From the NCBI GenBank assembly GCA_964641775.1, contig CAZXLK010000016.1, positions 1-19,143 on the forward strand: 19,143 bases of DNA. Direction: 5' to 3'. Origin of the DNA: CAIPFQ01 sp964641775. Its GTDB lineage: Bacteria > Chlamydiota > Chlamydiia > Chlamydiales > SM23-39. A program made the position numbers and the translations under genes. A model generated the notes under the pieces. It worked only from the letters and a program-made list of their open reading frames with translations, searched no databases and was not told the DNA's origin. Positions within the stretch are counted from its first letter, which is position 1. Each line of letters begins with the position of its first letter. Shown here piece after piece: positions 6,700 to 14,348 of this stretch.

Positions 6700-7707
6700 A
6701 TGGACTTTCCACTCGACTTCAAAAGGGGACTGAAAGCAATTTGGGCAAAAGCTGCCCTTGGTTCAAAGTCCTCTTTTGAAGATTGGAAAATCTCCCATCT
6801 TCGTAATTATGGCGATCCCCTTACAGAAACTTTGAAATTTTTAGCCCTGCAAAATGCAGGGCATCTTAAACCCGCGGAAATTCCCCGCATCTCTCCTCTA
6901 CCCATCGACGAGCTTTGCGGCAATGCGCTCCTATTTTCTCTTTATGACGAGCCGGATGCAGCAGCTGCATTATTTCACTCCATTCCGCTCGATTTTCCCT
7001 GGCTTTGGTGCCAGGAAGATGATTACAGAGAAGAAGAGACCTTCTCAGCTCTTTTTCTCATGCAAGCCGCTCTTGAAAGAAAGTTTCTTGGAGACAACTA
7101 TTTTCAATCGTTGGCAAGACATCTTGCTAATTTGCCCGAAAGCGATGCAAAGGTTTTGGATTGGACAAAAATCCAAGCCGAACGGATTCATGCCGCCATC
7201 ACTTTTACGGGTAGTAGAACTTCTTTGGGTGTCATCGTTACAGATGGCGTCGAAATCAGAGCCTTTGGCCCCCAAACCTACCCCTTAAGCGATCCCCTTG
7301 GATTTGGGATCCGGCTCATTGCCCAGCATGGAAATCGGTGGGCCTCCCCATCTGCCTCCCCTGAAATCTGGTTTGAGACCAAGGCCAGAGGAGAAGAAAA
7401 TAAAATCCTATTGGATCTCACTTTTTTTGGCCTAAAACCTCAAACCCCTCTTGCCATTTCCTTCTATATAAAAGCCGACTTTGCACAGATTGGCAATGAA
7501 AGACTTATGCCTGCAACCCTGCAACGCTACCATGGAGCAAATCAAAGCATCCATTTTCAAGAAATGCTTTTCTTAGAATGCCTCACGCCCGGCAAAATGG
7601 AGGTAATCCCCCTCGCCGGCAAAGGGGGCTTTTGGGACTGCGATTACCTCGCAGCCTTTGAAATCCATCCTGTAAATGCAAAAATTTCATTCGCTATTAC
7701 TAATTAA
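6700..7707 (+). CDS. Chlamydial conserved hypothetical protein (CT266-like by position)
   Basis: The 335-residue product has no signal peptide or membrane segment and no catalytic motif I can name. The N-terminal half is helical and acidic (FHSIPLDFPWLWCQEDDYREEE), and the C-terminal half is beta-rich (TSLGVIVTDGVEIRAFGPQT, NKILLDLTFFGLKPQTPLAI, KISFAITN). In C. trachomatis an uncharacterised gene (CT266) sits between himD and accA; the same position here is the reason for the tentative link, made from memory of gene order. The ATG lies 13 bases after the IHF gene stop, so they are probably co-transcribed. The TAA stop is followed without a gap by hexamer array B. Confidence 0.8.
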   Translation: MDFPLDFKRGLKAIWAKAALGSKSSFEDWKISHLRNYGDPLTETLKFLALQNAGHLKPAEIPRISPLPIDELCGNALLFSLYDEPDAAAALFHSIPLDFPWLWCQEDDYREEETFSALFLMQAALERKFLGDNYFQSLARHLANLPESDAKVLDWTKIQAERIHAAITFTGSRTSLGVIVTDGVEIRAFGPQTYPLSDPLGFGIRLIAQHGNRWASPSASPEIWFETKARGEENKILLDLTFFGLKPQTPLAISFYIKADFAQIGNERLMPATLQRYHGANQSIHFQEMLFLECLTPGKMEVIPLAGKGGFWDCDYLAAFEIHPVNAKISFAITN

Positions 7708-7743
7708 CCCGTGACCGATACCGAGACCGAGACCGATACCGGA
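7708..7743. repeat. Hexamer array B, six NCCGNN units
   Basis: Six hexamers (first CCCGTG, then ACCGAT, ACCGAG and a final ACCGGA) begin at the base after the stop codon of the preceding gene. The CG phase and unit words are those of array A at 1408-1449. An AT-only 17-base near-palindrome (7755-7771) follows and might be a weak terminator. Confidence 0.85.
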
Positions 7744-7773
7744 TTTGTATTATTAACTAAAATTTTTAGTTAG

Positions 7774-7802
7774 TTGCGGAAAAGAGTATTTTCATAGATA
7801 AT
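7774..7802 (+). promoter_or_regulatory. Candidate promoter for the L,D-transpeptidase/accA/msbA unit
   Basis: GATAAT (7797-7802) is a near-consensus -10 box, and TTGCGG (7774-7779) is a weak -35 box 17 bases upstream. Transcription would start near 7809, just before the GAGG site at 7815-7818. Confidence 0.4.
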
Positions 7803-7824
7803 CCAATCTAAATTGAGGTGGCTC

Positions 7825-8823
7825 ATGACTGCACTTAAATATTTCCTTGCTCTTGGAGTTGCCCTGTTTGTTGGCGTTGGGTTGGTCGGCTATTTTAAGC
7901 GCCCATCTACAATGATGAAACATAATGAAGTACAGGTGATTCAAGAAGTGACGATGCCCGTAGTAGCAGCTGAAGTTCCTCCTCCGGCGCTGCCTCCGAT
8001 GCCGGTGATTGCTGAAGAGCCGGTTTTTGTGGAAAAGGAGGGAGTGCCCCTTCCGGAAGCCGATCGGATCGCAAAGCTTTTTACAACAGACATTACAAAA
8101 TTGCCCATTGTGGAAACGGTCTCTTATACAAGCAGAGTCCCCTGGATTGAAGGACGCCCTTCCTGGGTTGCCGATTATGCATCCCATTACAAAACATCTA
8201 GGCATTTCATTGCGCGAAGCCTCAATAAAAAACCCGATTATTTCACCCAAAAAATCTCTTTAGGAGACAGGTTCAATGTCTTTAAAAAAGACCTGAATTT
8301 GCAGTTTTATTTGCTCGCTGATTTGTCCCGCTGCAAGATGTGGTTCTACTATGTCGATCTAGATAAAAATGAACGGGTCTTATTGAAGACCTATTCGATT
8401 GGCATTGGAAGATCAGATCCAAAAACTCCCTCCGGTTCTTTGACTCCGATTGGCAAATATACCCTTGGCGATAAGATTGCCATTTATAAGCCGGGAGTTA
8501 TGGGCTATTTCCAAGACAACCAAGTGGAAATGGTCAAAGTATTTGGAACGAGATGGATCCCATTTGATGAAGAAGTAGAAGGTTGCAGCGAGCCGGCCAA
8601 AGGATTTGGGCTTCACGGCGCTCCTTGGATTAAAGACGCCAAAACGGATGATCTGATGGAAGACCGTTCTAAAATTGGCAAATATGAGGGAGATGGCTGC
8701 ATCCGCTTCAATTCAGAAGATATTGAAGAGATTTTTGCCATTGTCATCACAAAGCCTACTGTGATCGAACTTGTGAAAGATTTTCATGATGCAAAACTTC
8801 CCGGAGTAGAGAAGCTATTATGA
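7825..8823 (+). CDS. YkuD-family L,D-transpeptidase-like protein with LysM-like segment
   Basis: YkuD enzymes make or modify peptidoglycan cross-links in the periplasm with a catalytic cysteine. This 332-residue protein has a membrane anchor at about 3-24, a Pro/Glu-rich linker, a LysM-like stretch around 115-150, and a YkuD domain from about 155 with KTPSGSLTPIGKYTLG, LHGAPW (H264) and GDGCIRFN (C292). The usual [S/T]xGC is GDGC here, so the Ser/Thr is lost while Cys and Arg remain, and His and Cys are 28 residues apart, longer than usual. The ATG at 7825 has GAGG 6 bases upstream; a TTG at 7813 is less likely. The stop overlaps the accA start as ATGA, indicating coupling. To my knowledge Chlamydiaceae lack this family. 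Confidence 0.88.
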   Translation: MTALKYFLALGVALFVGVGLVGYFKRPSTMMKHNEVQVIQEVTMPVVAAEVPPPALPPMPVIAEEPVFVEKEGVPLPEADRIAKLFTTDITKLPIVETVSYTSRVPWIEGRPSWVADYASHYKTSRHFIARSLNKKPDYFTQKISLGDRFNVFKKDLNLQFYLLADLSRCKMWFYYVDLDKNERVLLKTYSIGIGRSDPKTPSGSLTPIGKYTLGDKIAIYKPGVMGYFQDNQVEMVKVFGTRWIPFDEEVEGCSEPAKGFGLHGAPWIKDAKTDDLMEDRSKIGKYEGDGCIRFNSEDIEEIFAIVITKPTVIELVKDFHDAKLPGVEKLL

Positions 8824-9818
8824 CCATTTTGCCGCATGAAAAGCCCATTTTCGAGATGCAAGAGACCTTGCAAAAGCTCATAGACCAAAACAAAGACAAT
8901 CCCCTTTGGTCGCAAGAAGAGCTTCAAAAAATGGAAAAGAAACTCGAAGAGCTAAAGAAAACGATCTATTCGCAGCTAAAACCCTGGGAGCGGGTTTCCA
9001 TCTGCCGCCATCCTGCAAGGCCCCATTCGCTCGATTATCTGGCAAATATGTGTGATGAATATGAAGAGCTTTTTGGCGATAGGACATTTCATGACGATCG
9101 GGCAGTGATTTGCGCAATGGTGAAAATCGATGGCCAAAAGTTTATGTTCATTGGCCAAGAAAAAGGGAAAGACACCGAAAGTAGGATTTTGCGCAATTTT
9201 GGCATGATGCATCCGGAAGGCTATCGAAAAGCCATGCGCTGCATGCGCCTTGCCGCAAAATTCAAAATCCCTGTTGTCTCTCTCATCGATACTCCGGGAG
9301 CCTATCCCGGCCTTACGGCAGAAGAGCGGGGACAAGGGTGGGCGATTGCCAATAACCTTTGGGAAATGGCCCGTCTTCCTACCCCCGTCATCATTGTGAT
9401 CGTTGGAGAAGGTTGTTCCGGCGGCGCCCTTGGAATTGGCATTGGTGATTCGATTGGGATGATGGAGCATGCCTATTACTCAGTCATTTCTCCGGAAGGA
9501 TGTTCTTCCATTCTTTGGAAAGATCCATCGAAAAATGCAGATGCTGCGAAGGCGCTTAAAATGCAGGCGGAAGATCTCATGCAGCTTGCCATTATCGATG
9601 CCATCATCGAGGAGCCTTTGGGAGGCGCACATCTCGATCCAAAGATTGCGTACAAAAACGTAAAATCCTTCATTCATGAGCAGTGGGAGTTCTTAAAATC
9701 GGTCCCAATTTCACTTCTTTTAGAAAATCGCTACCAAAAATTTCGGAAAATGGGCAAATTTGAATCACAAAATGTTGTGATTCATGAAACTGCTCCTACA
9801 AGCGGCTCTACGCAATAG
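8820..9818 (+). CDS. accA: Acetyl-CoA carboxylase carboxyltransferase subunit alpha
   Basis: AccA, with AccD, transfers the carboxyl group from biotin carrier protein to acetyl-CoA to make malonyl-CoA, the first step of fatty acid synthesis. The 332-residue length is standard. Family features are the N-terminal helical region, HPARPHSLDYLANM, the glycine-rich core IDTPGAYPGLTAEERGQGWA, VGEGCSGGALGIGIGD, and YYSVISPEGCSSILWKD. Its ATG overlaps the preceding stop by 4 bases, and its 3' end overlaps the ABC exporter gene by 35 bases. The order accA then msbA is the same as in C. trachomatis (CT265, CT264). Its last codons contain a perfect hairpin that abuts the msbA start. Confidence 0.97.
   Translation: MTILPHEKPIFEMQETLQKLIDQNKDNPLWSQEELQKMEKKLEELKKTIYSQLKPWERVSICRHPARPHSLDYLANMCDEYEELFGDRTFHDDRAVICAMVKIDGQKFMFIGQEKGKDTESRILRNFGMMHPEGYRKAMRCMRLAAKFKIPVVSLIDTPGAYPGLTAEERGQGWAIANNLWEMARLPTPVIIVIVGEGCSGGALGIGIGDSIGMMEHAYYSVISPEGCSSILWKDPSKNADAAKALKMQAEDLMQLAIIDAIIEEPLGGAHLDPKIAYKNVKSFIHEQWEFLKSVPISLLLENRYQKFRKMGKFESQNVVIHETAPTSGSTQ
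9762..9783 (+). promoter_or_regulatory. Perfect hairpin touching the ABC exporter start codon
   Basis: Arms GAATCACAA (9762-9770) and TTGTGATTC (9775-9783) are perfect complements around an AATG loop. The ATG of the exporter gene starts at 9784, the next base. No ribosome site is visible in front of that ATG, so the structure occupies the initiation region and may limit initiation until ribosomes translating accA open it. Confidence 0.55.
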
Positions 9819-11697
9819 CCGCCATTTTACTTTAGCCATCCTAACCTTCTTAACTCTGCTTTGTCTTACCGTTGCAACGCAATGTGAAATGTTCTCTTTA
9901 GGCCTGATGGCCAATACGGGAGCCGATTTCTTTACCCTCTTTAGCGATGGGAAAAAAATCAAAGAGAAGATCTCCTTAAAAGAGGTCAATCGAAGATGGG
10001 CGGAAATTGACTTAAATGGAGATGGCGTCATCACAAAACGGGACGCATCCCTTTACATCGTCAGCAATAAGCAGTCCAATCCGTTAAGCTGGGTAATGCA
10101 CCAAGTCTCATCCCGCTTTGACATTGAACGGGATTTCAACATGCTTCTTTTAATTTTAGCGGGCGTTGCTCTTTTCAAAGCCGCCTCTCTTTTTTCCGCA
10201 AGATATGTGACGCAGCTTCTATCGATTCGAGTTACAAGGGATTTAAGGCAGCAGTATTTTGAGCACATTCAATCGCTCCCTTTAAGTTTTTACCAAGAAC
10301 AGAATTTAGGGAGTCTCTCTTCTAGAGCAGTGGGCGATGCCGGACAGATTGCCTCATCTCTCAATTCTTGCCTGACGAATTATCTGCAAACGCCCTTTAC
10401 ATTAATTTCAACTCTTGTTGCCTGTTTTTATCTTTCCTGGCAGCTTTCCATGATCATTTTTCTAGGGCTTCCTCTCATTGTCTTTCCGGTCATATTTTTA
10501 ACGCGCAAAGTAAAAAGGATCACCAGACAGATCCAAAAAAACCAGGAAACCTTCACCTCCGTTCTTCTTGATTTTTTAGCCGGCATTCAAACGGTCAAGG
10601 TCTTTGCGATGGAGGCGTTTTCTCTTCGCAAGTACAAAGAGCAAAATGACAAAATGGCCCTTCTTGAAAGCAAGAGCGCAAAATATGGCCTTCTTACCCG
10701 CCCCCTTTTACATATGATTGCCACATGCTGCCTTGCCATCGTCGTTCTTTTTGGGCTTTATACCCTTCGGATGACGATTGGTCAGCTCCTCATGTTTTCC
10801 GGTCTTTTACACATGTTTTATGAGCCGGTGAAAAAATTTGCAGAGGAAAATGCCAATATCCAAAAAGGGGCGGTAGCTGCAGAGAGAATGTTTGAAGTAC
10901 TCCATCTAAAACCTCAAATTGAAGACCAGGATGGCGCCCTCGCCTTAACCGGCTTTAAAAACATCATTGAATTTGATCATGTATGGTTCAAATACAAAGA
11001 CGAAGATTGGGTGATCAAAGACCTGAGTTTCACCGTGACAAAAGGCGAAGTTGTTGCCATCGTTGGCGCCACCGGCGCCGGAAAATCGACCCTTGTTCAG
11101 CTTCTTCCTCGCCTCTACGAAATCCAAAAAGGGGAGATCAGGATTGACGGCGTGCCCATCCAAACGCTGACCCAAAAATCGCTTCGCGACCAAATCGCCT
11201 TTGTTCCGCAGCGCCCCTTTCTTTTTTTCGACACCGTATCCGAAAACATCGCCTTTGGCAGGTCCTTCTCCCGCGCCGAAATTGAAGACGCCGCCAAAAA
11301 GGCCTTTGCCCACGAATTCATCAGCGAGCTTCCCAAACAATACAACACCATTCTCGCCGAAATGGGCAAGACCCTCTCCGGCGGGCAGCAGCAGCGCCTC
11401 GCCATTGCTCGCGCCCTCGTCAAAAAGGCCCCCATTCTCATCATGGACGAGGCCACCTCGTCGCTCGATGCCATCTCCGAAAACCACATCAAACAAGCCA
11501 TCCGCTCCCTTCAGGGCCAAATGACCCAAATCCTCATCGCCCACCGCCTCTCTACCATCGAACACGCCGACCGGATCATCTTCCTCGACAAAGGCGCCAA
11601 AGTCGGCGAAGGCCCCCTCCCACTCCTCCTCGACACCTGCCCCCCCTTCCGCCTCCTCTACGAAACCTATCACGCCAAAGAAACCTCCACTGCGTAG
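9784..11697 (+). CDS. msbA: MsbA-like lipid ABC exporter with EF-hand-like loop
   Basis: This is a fused membrane and ATPase half-transporter of the MsbA type, which flips lipid A-type lipids across the inner membrane as a dimer. Of 637 residues, helices start at about 16-34 and 119-138, with further ones to about 320. The ATPase domain has Walker A GATGAGKST (428-436), signature LSGGQQQR (531-538) and Walker B ILIMDEA (551-557), followed by the H-loop (AHRLS). The loop between the first two helices is about 85 residues, much longer than in MsbA, and contains an EF-hand-like motif, D76 to D87 (DLNGDGVITKRD). The start overlaps accA by 35 bases, and a hairpin precedes it. From about 11150 the codons become strikingly C-rich. 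The substrate is inferred from gene order (CT264). Confidence 0.92.
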   Translation: MKLLLQAALRNSRHFTLAILTFLTLLCLTVATQCEMFSLGLMANTGADFFTLFSDGKKIKEKISLKEVNRRWAEIDLNGDGVITKRDASLYIVSNKQSNPLSWVMHQVSSRFDIERDFNMLLLILAGVALFKAASLFSARYVTQLLSIRVTRDLRQQYFEHIQSLPLSFYQEQNLGSLSSRAVGDAGQIASSLNSCLTNYLQTPFTLISTLVACFYLSWQLSMIIFLGLPLIVFPVIFLTRKVKRITRQIQKNQETFTSVLLDFLAGIQTVKVFAMEAFSLRKYKEQNDKMALLESKSAKYGLLTRPLLHMIATCCLAIVVLFGLYTLRMTIGQLLMFSGLLHMFYEPVKKFAEENANIQKGAVAAERMFEVLHLKPQIEDQDGALALTGFKNIIEFDHVWFKYKDEDWVIKDLSFTVTKGEVVAIVGATGAGKSTLVQLLPRLYEIQKGEIRIDGVPIQTLTQKSLRDQIAFVPQRPFLFFDTVSENIAFGRSFSRAEIEDAAKKAFAHEFISELPKQYNTILAEMGKTLSGGQQQRLAIARALVKKAPILIMDEATSSLDAISENHIKQAIRSLQGQMTQILIAHRLSTIEHADRIIFLDKGAKVGEGPLPLLLDTCPPFRLLYETYHAKETSTA

Positions 11698-11793
11698 AAC
11701 AACAAGGTAACAGGATAACGCTCATCGCAAGCGATGAGCTAAGGATAAAGCTGCTAAAGCAGCAAGGATATGCAGGATGCAGGGCTGTGGAAT

Positions 11794-11827
11794 CACAAAA
11801 AAGAGCGGGGGAGCGCTCTTTTTTGTG
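11794..11827. terminator. Strong bidirectional Rho-independent terminator-like hairpin
   Basis: Perfect 14-bp arms CACAAAAAAGAGCG (11794-11807) and CGCTCTTTTTTGTG (11814-11827) enclose a 6-base loop. A GC stem followed by six T on the plus strand, with the mirror on the minus strand, would end the exporter transcript at its 3' side and could also stop transcripts from the cyclase side. Confidence 0.7.
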
Positions 11828-11849
11828 CGGAACAGTGCAACCCAGATAA

Positions 11850-11971
11850 TTAGGCCTCCACTTTTTGCTAGCGCAAAAAGTTTAGCCCTTCGAAAGTTTT
11901 TTTCTTCAAGCCTTCGGCTCGGGAAAAAAAATTCCTTCGGGCCCCTGAGCTACCGCTCAGTGGAGGCCTAA
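11850..11971. repeat. Inner 122-bp palindromic subelement with 13-bp perfect ends
   Basis: TTAGGCCTCCACT (11850-11862) and AGTGGAGGCCTAA (11959-11971) are perfect inverted repeats. Inside are hairpins with arms CTTTTTGC (11861-11868) and GCAAAAAG (11873-11880), and CTGAGC (11945-11950) and GCTCAG (11955-11960). It is nested in the larger element at 11710-12220. Confidence 0.7.
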
Positions 11972-12002
11972 CCGTTGTTAATCCGCGAGGGTGTAGCCAC
12001 TG

Positions 12003-12120
12003 AGGGCCCCGACTTGGAACTTGTTCCAAGGGCATGAGGTGAAAAATTTTCGATTGACCGAAGGTCGAGGAGAAAATTTTTCACCGAATGCATTTTTGCG
12101 TTAGCAAAAGTAGGGGCCCT
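12003..12120. repeat. Second inner palindromic subelement
   Basis: AGGGCCCC (12003-12010) and GGGGCCCT (12113-12120) bound this block. Inside are arms CTTGGAAC and GTTCCAAG (12013-12030), and a perfect 14-bp pair, GGTGAAAAATTTTC (12038-12051) and GAAAATTTTTCACC (12072-12085), that itself encloses GACC/GGTC. A further hairpin, TTTGGGGG (12124-12131) with CCCCCAAA (12143-12150), follows just outside. The GCATTTTTG word and GGGCCC cores recur in the element after tyrS. Confidence 0.65.
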
Positions 12121-12268
12121 TTCTTTGGGGGTATGGGGGCATCCCCCAAATCTTGCACATCTTTAGCTGCTTTAGCAGCGCTATCCTTAGCTCTCGCGAG
12201 CAGCGAGAGCGTGATCCTGTCCCCCTGTTTTGAACTACGGGACTTTTGCAAGTGTCTCACGAGGGTTA

Positions 12269-14338
12269 TTAGATCTTCGCGCTGTCAGGGGGATTAGTTG
12301 GGTCTTTGAGCTTTTCTAACAAAACCTTAGTAGGATGGTCGCCGGGGAATTTCTTGTTGATCTCTAGGAGAAGTTCTTGACCTTCTTTGATATGGCCATT
12401 GTGGATGTGCCCGTAAGCTGTTGCGTAGTCTCGGCATAATGCAATTTGATCGGGGGAGGGTTCAAGTTCGGGAATATCGGTACACCCGATGAGCTCATAG
12501 ACTGTTAGACGGATTTGTCTTCCTCTTAAAGCTACGCGCTCAATCGGTCTTGTGATGAAGCGGGGCCCAAGTTTATCAAGGATAGTTTCTGTAATCAGAA
12601 TCGAAGTGTGGTATTCTTTATTCAAAGTTTGGAGTCTTGCAGCTGTATTGACAGAAGTTCCTAATGCCGTATAATTCATCCTGTCGGGCGTGCCGATATT
12701 TCCAATAATCGCATCTCCGGAATGTATCCCAATCCGCGTGACCCAGGGAAATGTCTTATTTTCTGCTTGTTTGCAAATTTTTATGATTGTCAAAGCAGCG
12801 ATGCAGGCCCTTTCGTCATGGTCAGGGACAAGATGAGGAGCGTTCCAAAAGGCCATGATGCTATCGCCGATATATTTATCGATTGTCCCTTTGTGTTCGA
12901 GAATGATTTTAGAAAGCGTATCTAAATACTCGGTCAGCCCTTTCATGAGTTCGTGGATAGGGAGCTGCTCGAAATAGGTTGTGAAATCTTGCAGATCGGA
13001 AAACAATACCGTAATGTCTCGTCTTTCAGGGGCGATTTTCAATTCTTTTTTGCTCTCGACGAGATCTTTGAAAATTTGAGTAGGAATATAGGGAGAGCAG
13101 AAATGGAGAAATTGTTGCAGAGACTGCCTCATCTCTTGAATGCTTGAGGCCAACCTGGACATTTCCAAGATGGTTGTCTCGACCTCAGGCTGGTCTGAAA
13201 AATCATATTCTTTAATCTTTTGCACCTGTTCATTCATGGAATTGATCGGACGAGAGATGTGCTTGGAGGCAAAAAAGACAATAATGCCGAAAAGCACGAG
13301 GATTGCGCTTGAGATGAGAGCGACATTGTTTTCAATGGTAATAACCGGTAAGAAAAGATCGTTAAAAGGGACAACCGTGATCACATAGAATATCTTTGTC
13401 GGATCGAGAGGATAGTCAATGAGATAAACGATGTATTCGACATTATTTTTGCTCACCATGGTCGAATCGATTCCCGACTTCAGCAGTTTATCAAAGTTTT
13501 CGAGCGCGATCAGCTGTTCGGTCGAAAACTGAATCAGATTCACTTGGGGCGTCATGGGGCGTCCGCTCTCATCGATCAGCATCACCTTTCCGGTTTTTCC
13601 AACCGACTGATAGGTAATCAGGTTATCTAGAAGATCAAGAGAGATGTCCAGTTTTGCAACACCGATCATTTTTCCTGTCGGATCTTGCAAAGAGACGAAG
13701 CAAGAAAGAAGTTGGAAGCCGCCTACAGGATCCACTTCCGTTTCCCAATAAAGCCGGGGCCATCTCTCGACTCTGGCATACCATTCTTCAAGTTGCGGTC
13801 TGGAAGAGATAGTAGGAGCAGTTTCTTGCGTGATTGTTGTAAGATTGGTATTTAGATACTTCCATTCTTCACTTGGTTTGGTTGGATTGGCATCGATCGT
13901 CCGAACGGCATACTGCGTTCCTGGCGGAAGAGCAACGGTTGGTTGATTATGGAAGTATTTATTTGGTTGAAAAGCAAGATCGGACACTTGGATTACATTC
14001 CCATTGACTCCGGCAATCGTCATTTGTTTCATGAGCGGGTCCAGGCGCACACTGTCGAGGATATAGTTGATAAGCAGCTGATTATCCGGGCTAATGGCAT
14101 CAACACTATTGATTTGACTTTTTGTTAGCTCAGCTACGAGTTGAACGCTCTGAATTTGCGCGCTGACCGATGCGACGACTTTTCTGCCGATCTCTTCGAT
14201 CATCCGCTCAGAGATAATCTGATAGCCTCGATAACTTCCTTTCCGCATGAAAAAAATGATCGTTGAGGCTGCCATGCCCGCAAGAACAACAAAGAGCGAG
14301 ATCACATCCCATCTGATCCTTACTTTCATCTTTTTCAC
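12269..14338 (-). CDS. Membrane receptor-type class III adenylate cyclase
   Basis: This protein probably makes cAMP from ATP in the cytoplasm in response to an outside signal. The 689 residues comprise a first helix (about 11-31), a large extracytoplasmic Cache-like sensor (about 32-336), a second helix (about 337-357), a HAMP-like linker with helical stretch (358-410), and a cyclase domain (about 437-617). Metal aspartates are D448 (LFSDLQDFT) and D492 (KYIGDSIMAFW); K488 and T557 are the adenine-selecting pair; N564 and R568 (VNTAARL) are the transition-state residues, so the enzyme looks active and ATP-specific. The start is GTG at 14336-14338 with AAGGGG 6 bases upstream; an ATG three codons on is the alternative. 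It follows the secreted-protein gene by 10 bases. To my knowledge Chlamydiaceae lack such a cyclase. Confidence 0.93.
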   Translation of the reverse strand: MKKMKVRIRWDVISLFVVLAGMAASTIIFFMRKGSYRGYQIISERMIEEIGRKVVASVSAQIQSVQLVAELTKSQINSVDAISPDNQLLINYILDSVRLDPLMKQMTIAGVNGNVIQVSDLAFQPNKYFHNQPTVALPPGTQYAVRTIDANPTKPSEEWKYLNTNLTTITQETAPTISSRPQLEEWYARVERWPRLYWETEVDPVGGFQLLSCFVSLQDPTGKMIGVAKLDISLDLLDNLITYQSVGKTGKVMLIDESGRPMTPQVNLIQFSTEQLIALENFDKLLKSGIDSTMVSKNNVEYIVYLIDYPLDPTKIFYVITVVPFNDLFLPVITIENNVALISSAILVLFGIIVFFASKHISRPINSMNEQVQKIKEYDFSDQPEVETTILEMSRLASSIQEMRQSLQQFLHFCSPYIPTQIFKDLVESKKELKIAPERRDITVLFSDLQDFTTYFEQLPIHELMKGLTEYLDTLSKIILEHKGTIDKYIGDSIMAFWNAPHLVPDHDERACIAALTIIKICKQAENKTFPWVTRIGIHSGDAIIGNIGTPDRMNYTALGTSVNTAARLQTLNKEYHTSILITETILDKLGPRFITRPIERVALRGRQIRLTVYELIGCTDIPELEPSPDQIALCRDYATAYGHIHNGHIKEGQELLLEINKKFPGDHPTKVLLEKLKDPTNPPDSAKI

Positions 14339-14348
14339 GGCTTACCCC

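Larger units (their letters stand above)
11710..12220. mobile_element. Large nested inverted-repeat element (about 510 bp)
   Basis: The left arm (11710-11778) and right arm (12150-12220) are imperfect inverted copies of about 70 bp. Shared blocks include ACAGGAT, ACGCTC, GAGCTAAGGATA, GCTGCTAAAGCAGC and GCA.GAT. Each arm itself forms a hairpin (arms at 11720-11728 and 11731-11739 on the left; 12190-12197 and 12203-12210 on the right). Matching CGTAG/CTACG pairs at 11693 and 12235 suggest slightly longer ends. The interior is a series of hairpins and contains no convincing gene, although short open frames cross it. It fills the whole gap between the convergent exporter and cyclase genes. It looks like a MITE-like or structured non-autonomous element; no transposase or clear target duplication is visible. 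Confidence 0.65.

Noticed and set aside
10945..11673. Long minus-strand open frame (242 codons) opposite the exporter gene
   Set aside because: It is Gly/Glu/Asp/Phe-rich low-complexity translation produced by the C-rich codons of the real gene on the plus strand; the ATPase motifs are on the plus strand.
11777..12297. Short plus-strand open frames (11777-11971 and 12088-12297)
   Set aside because: They run through hairpins of the large element, have no ribosome sites and give repetitive Leu/Ser/Phe-rich products.
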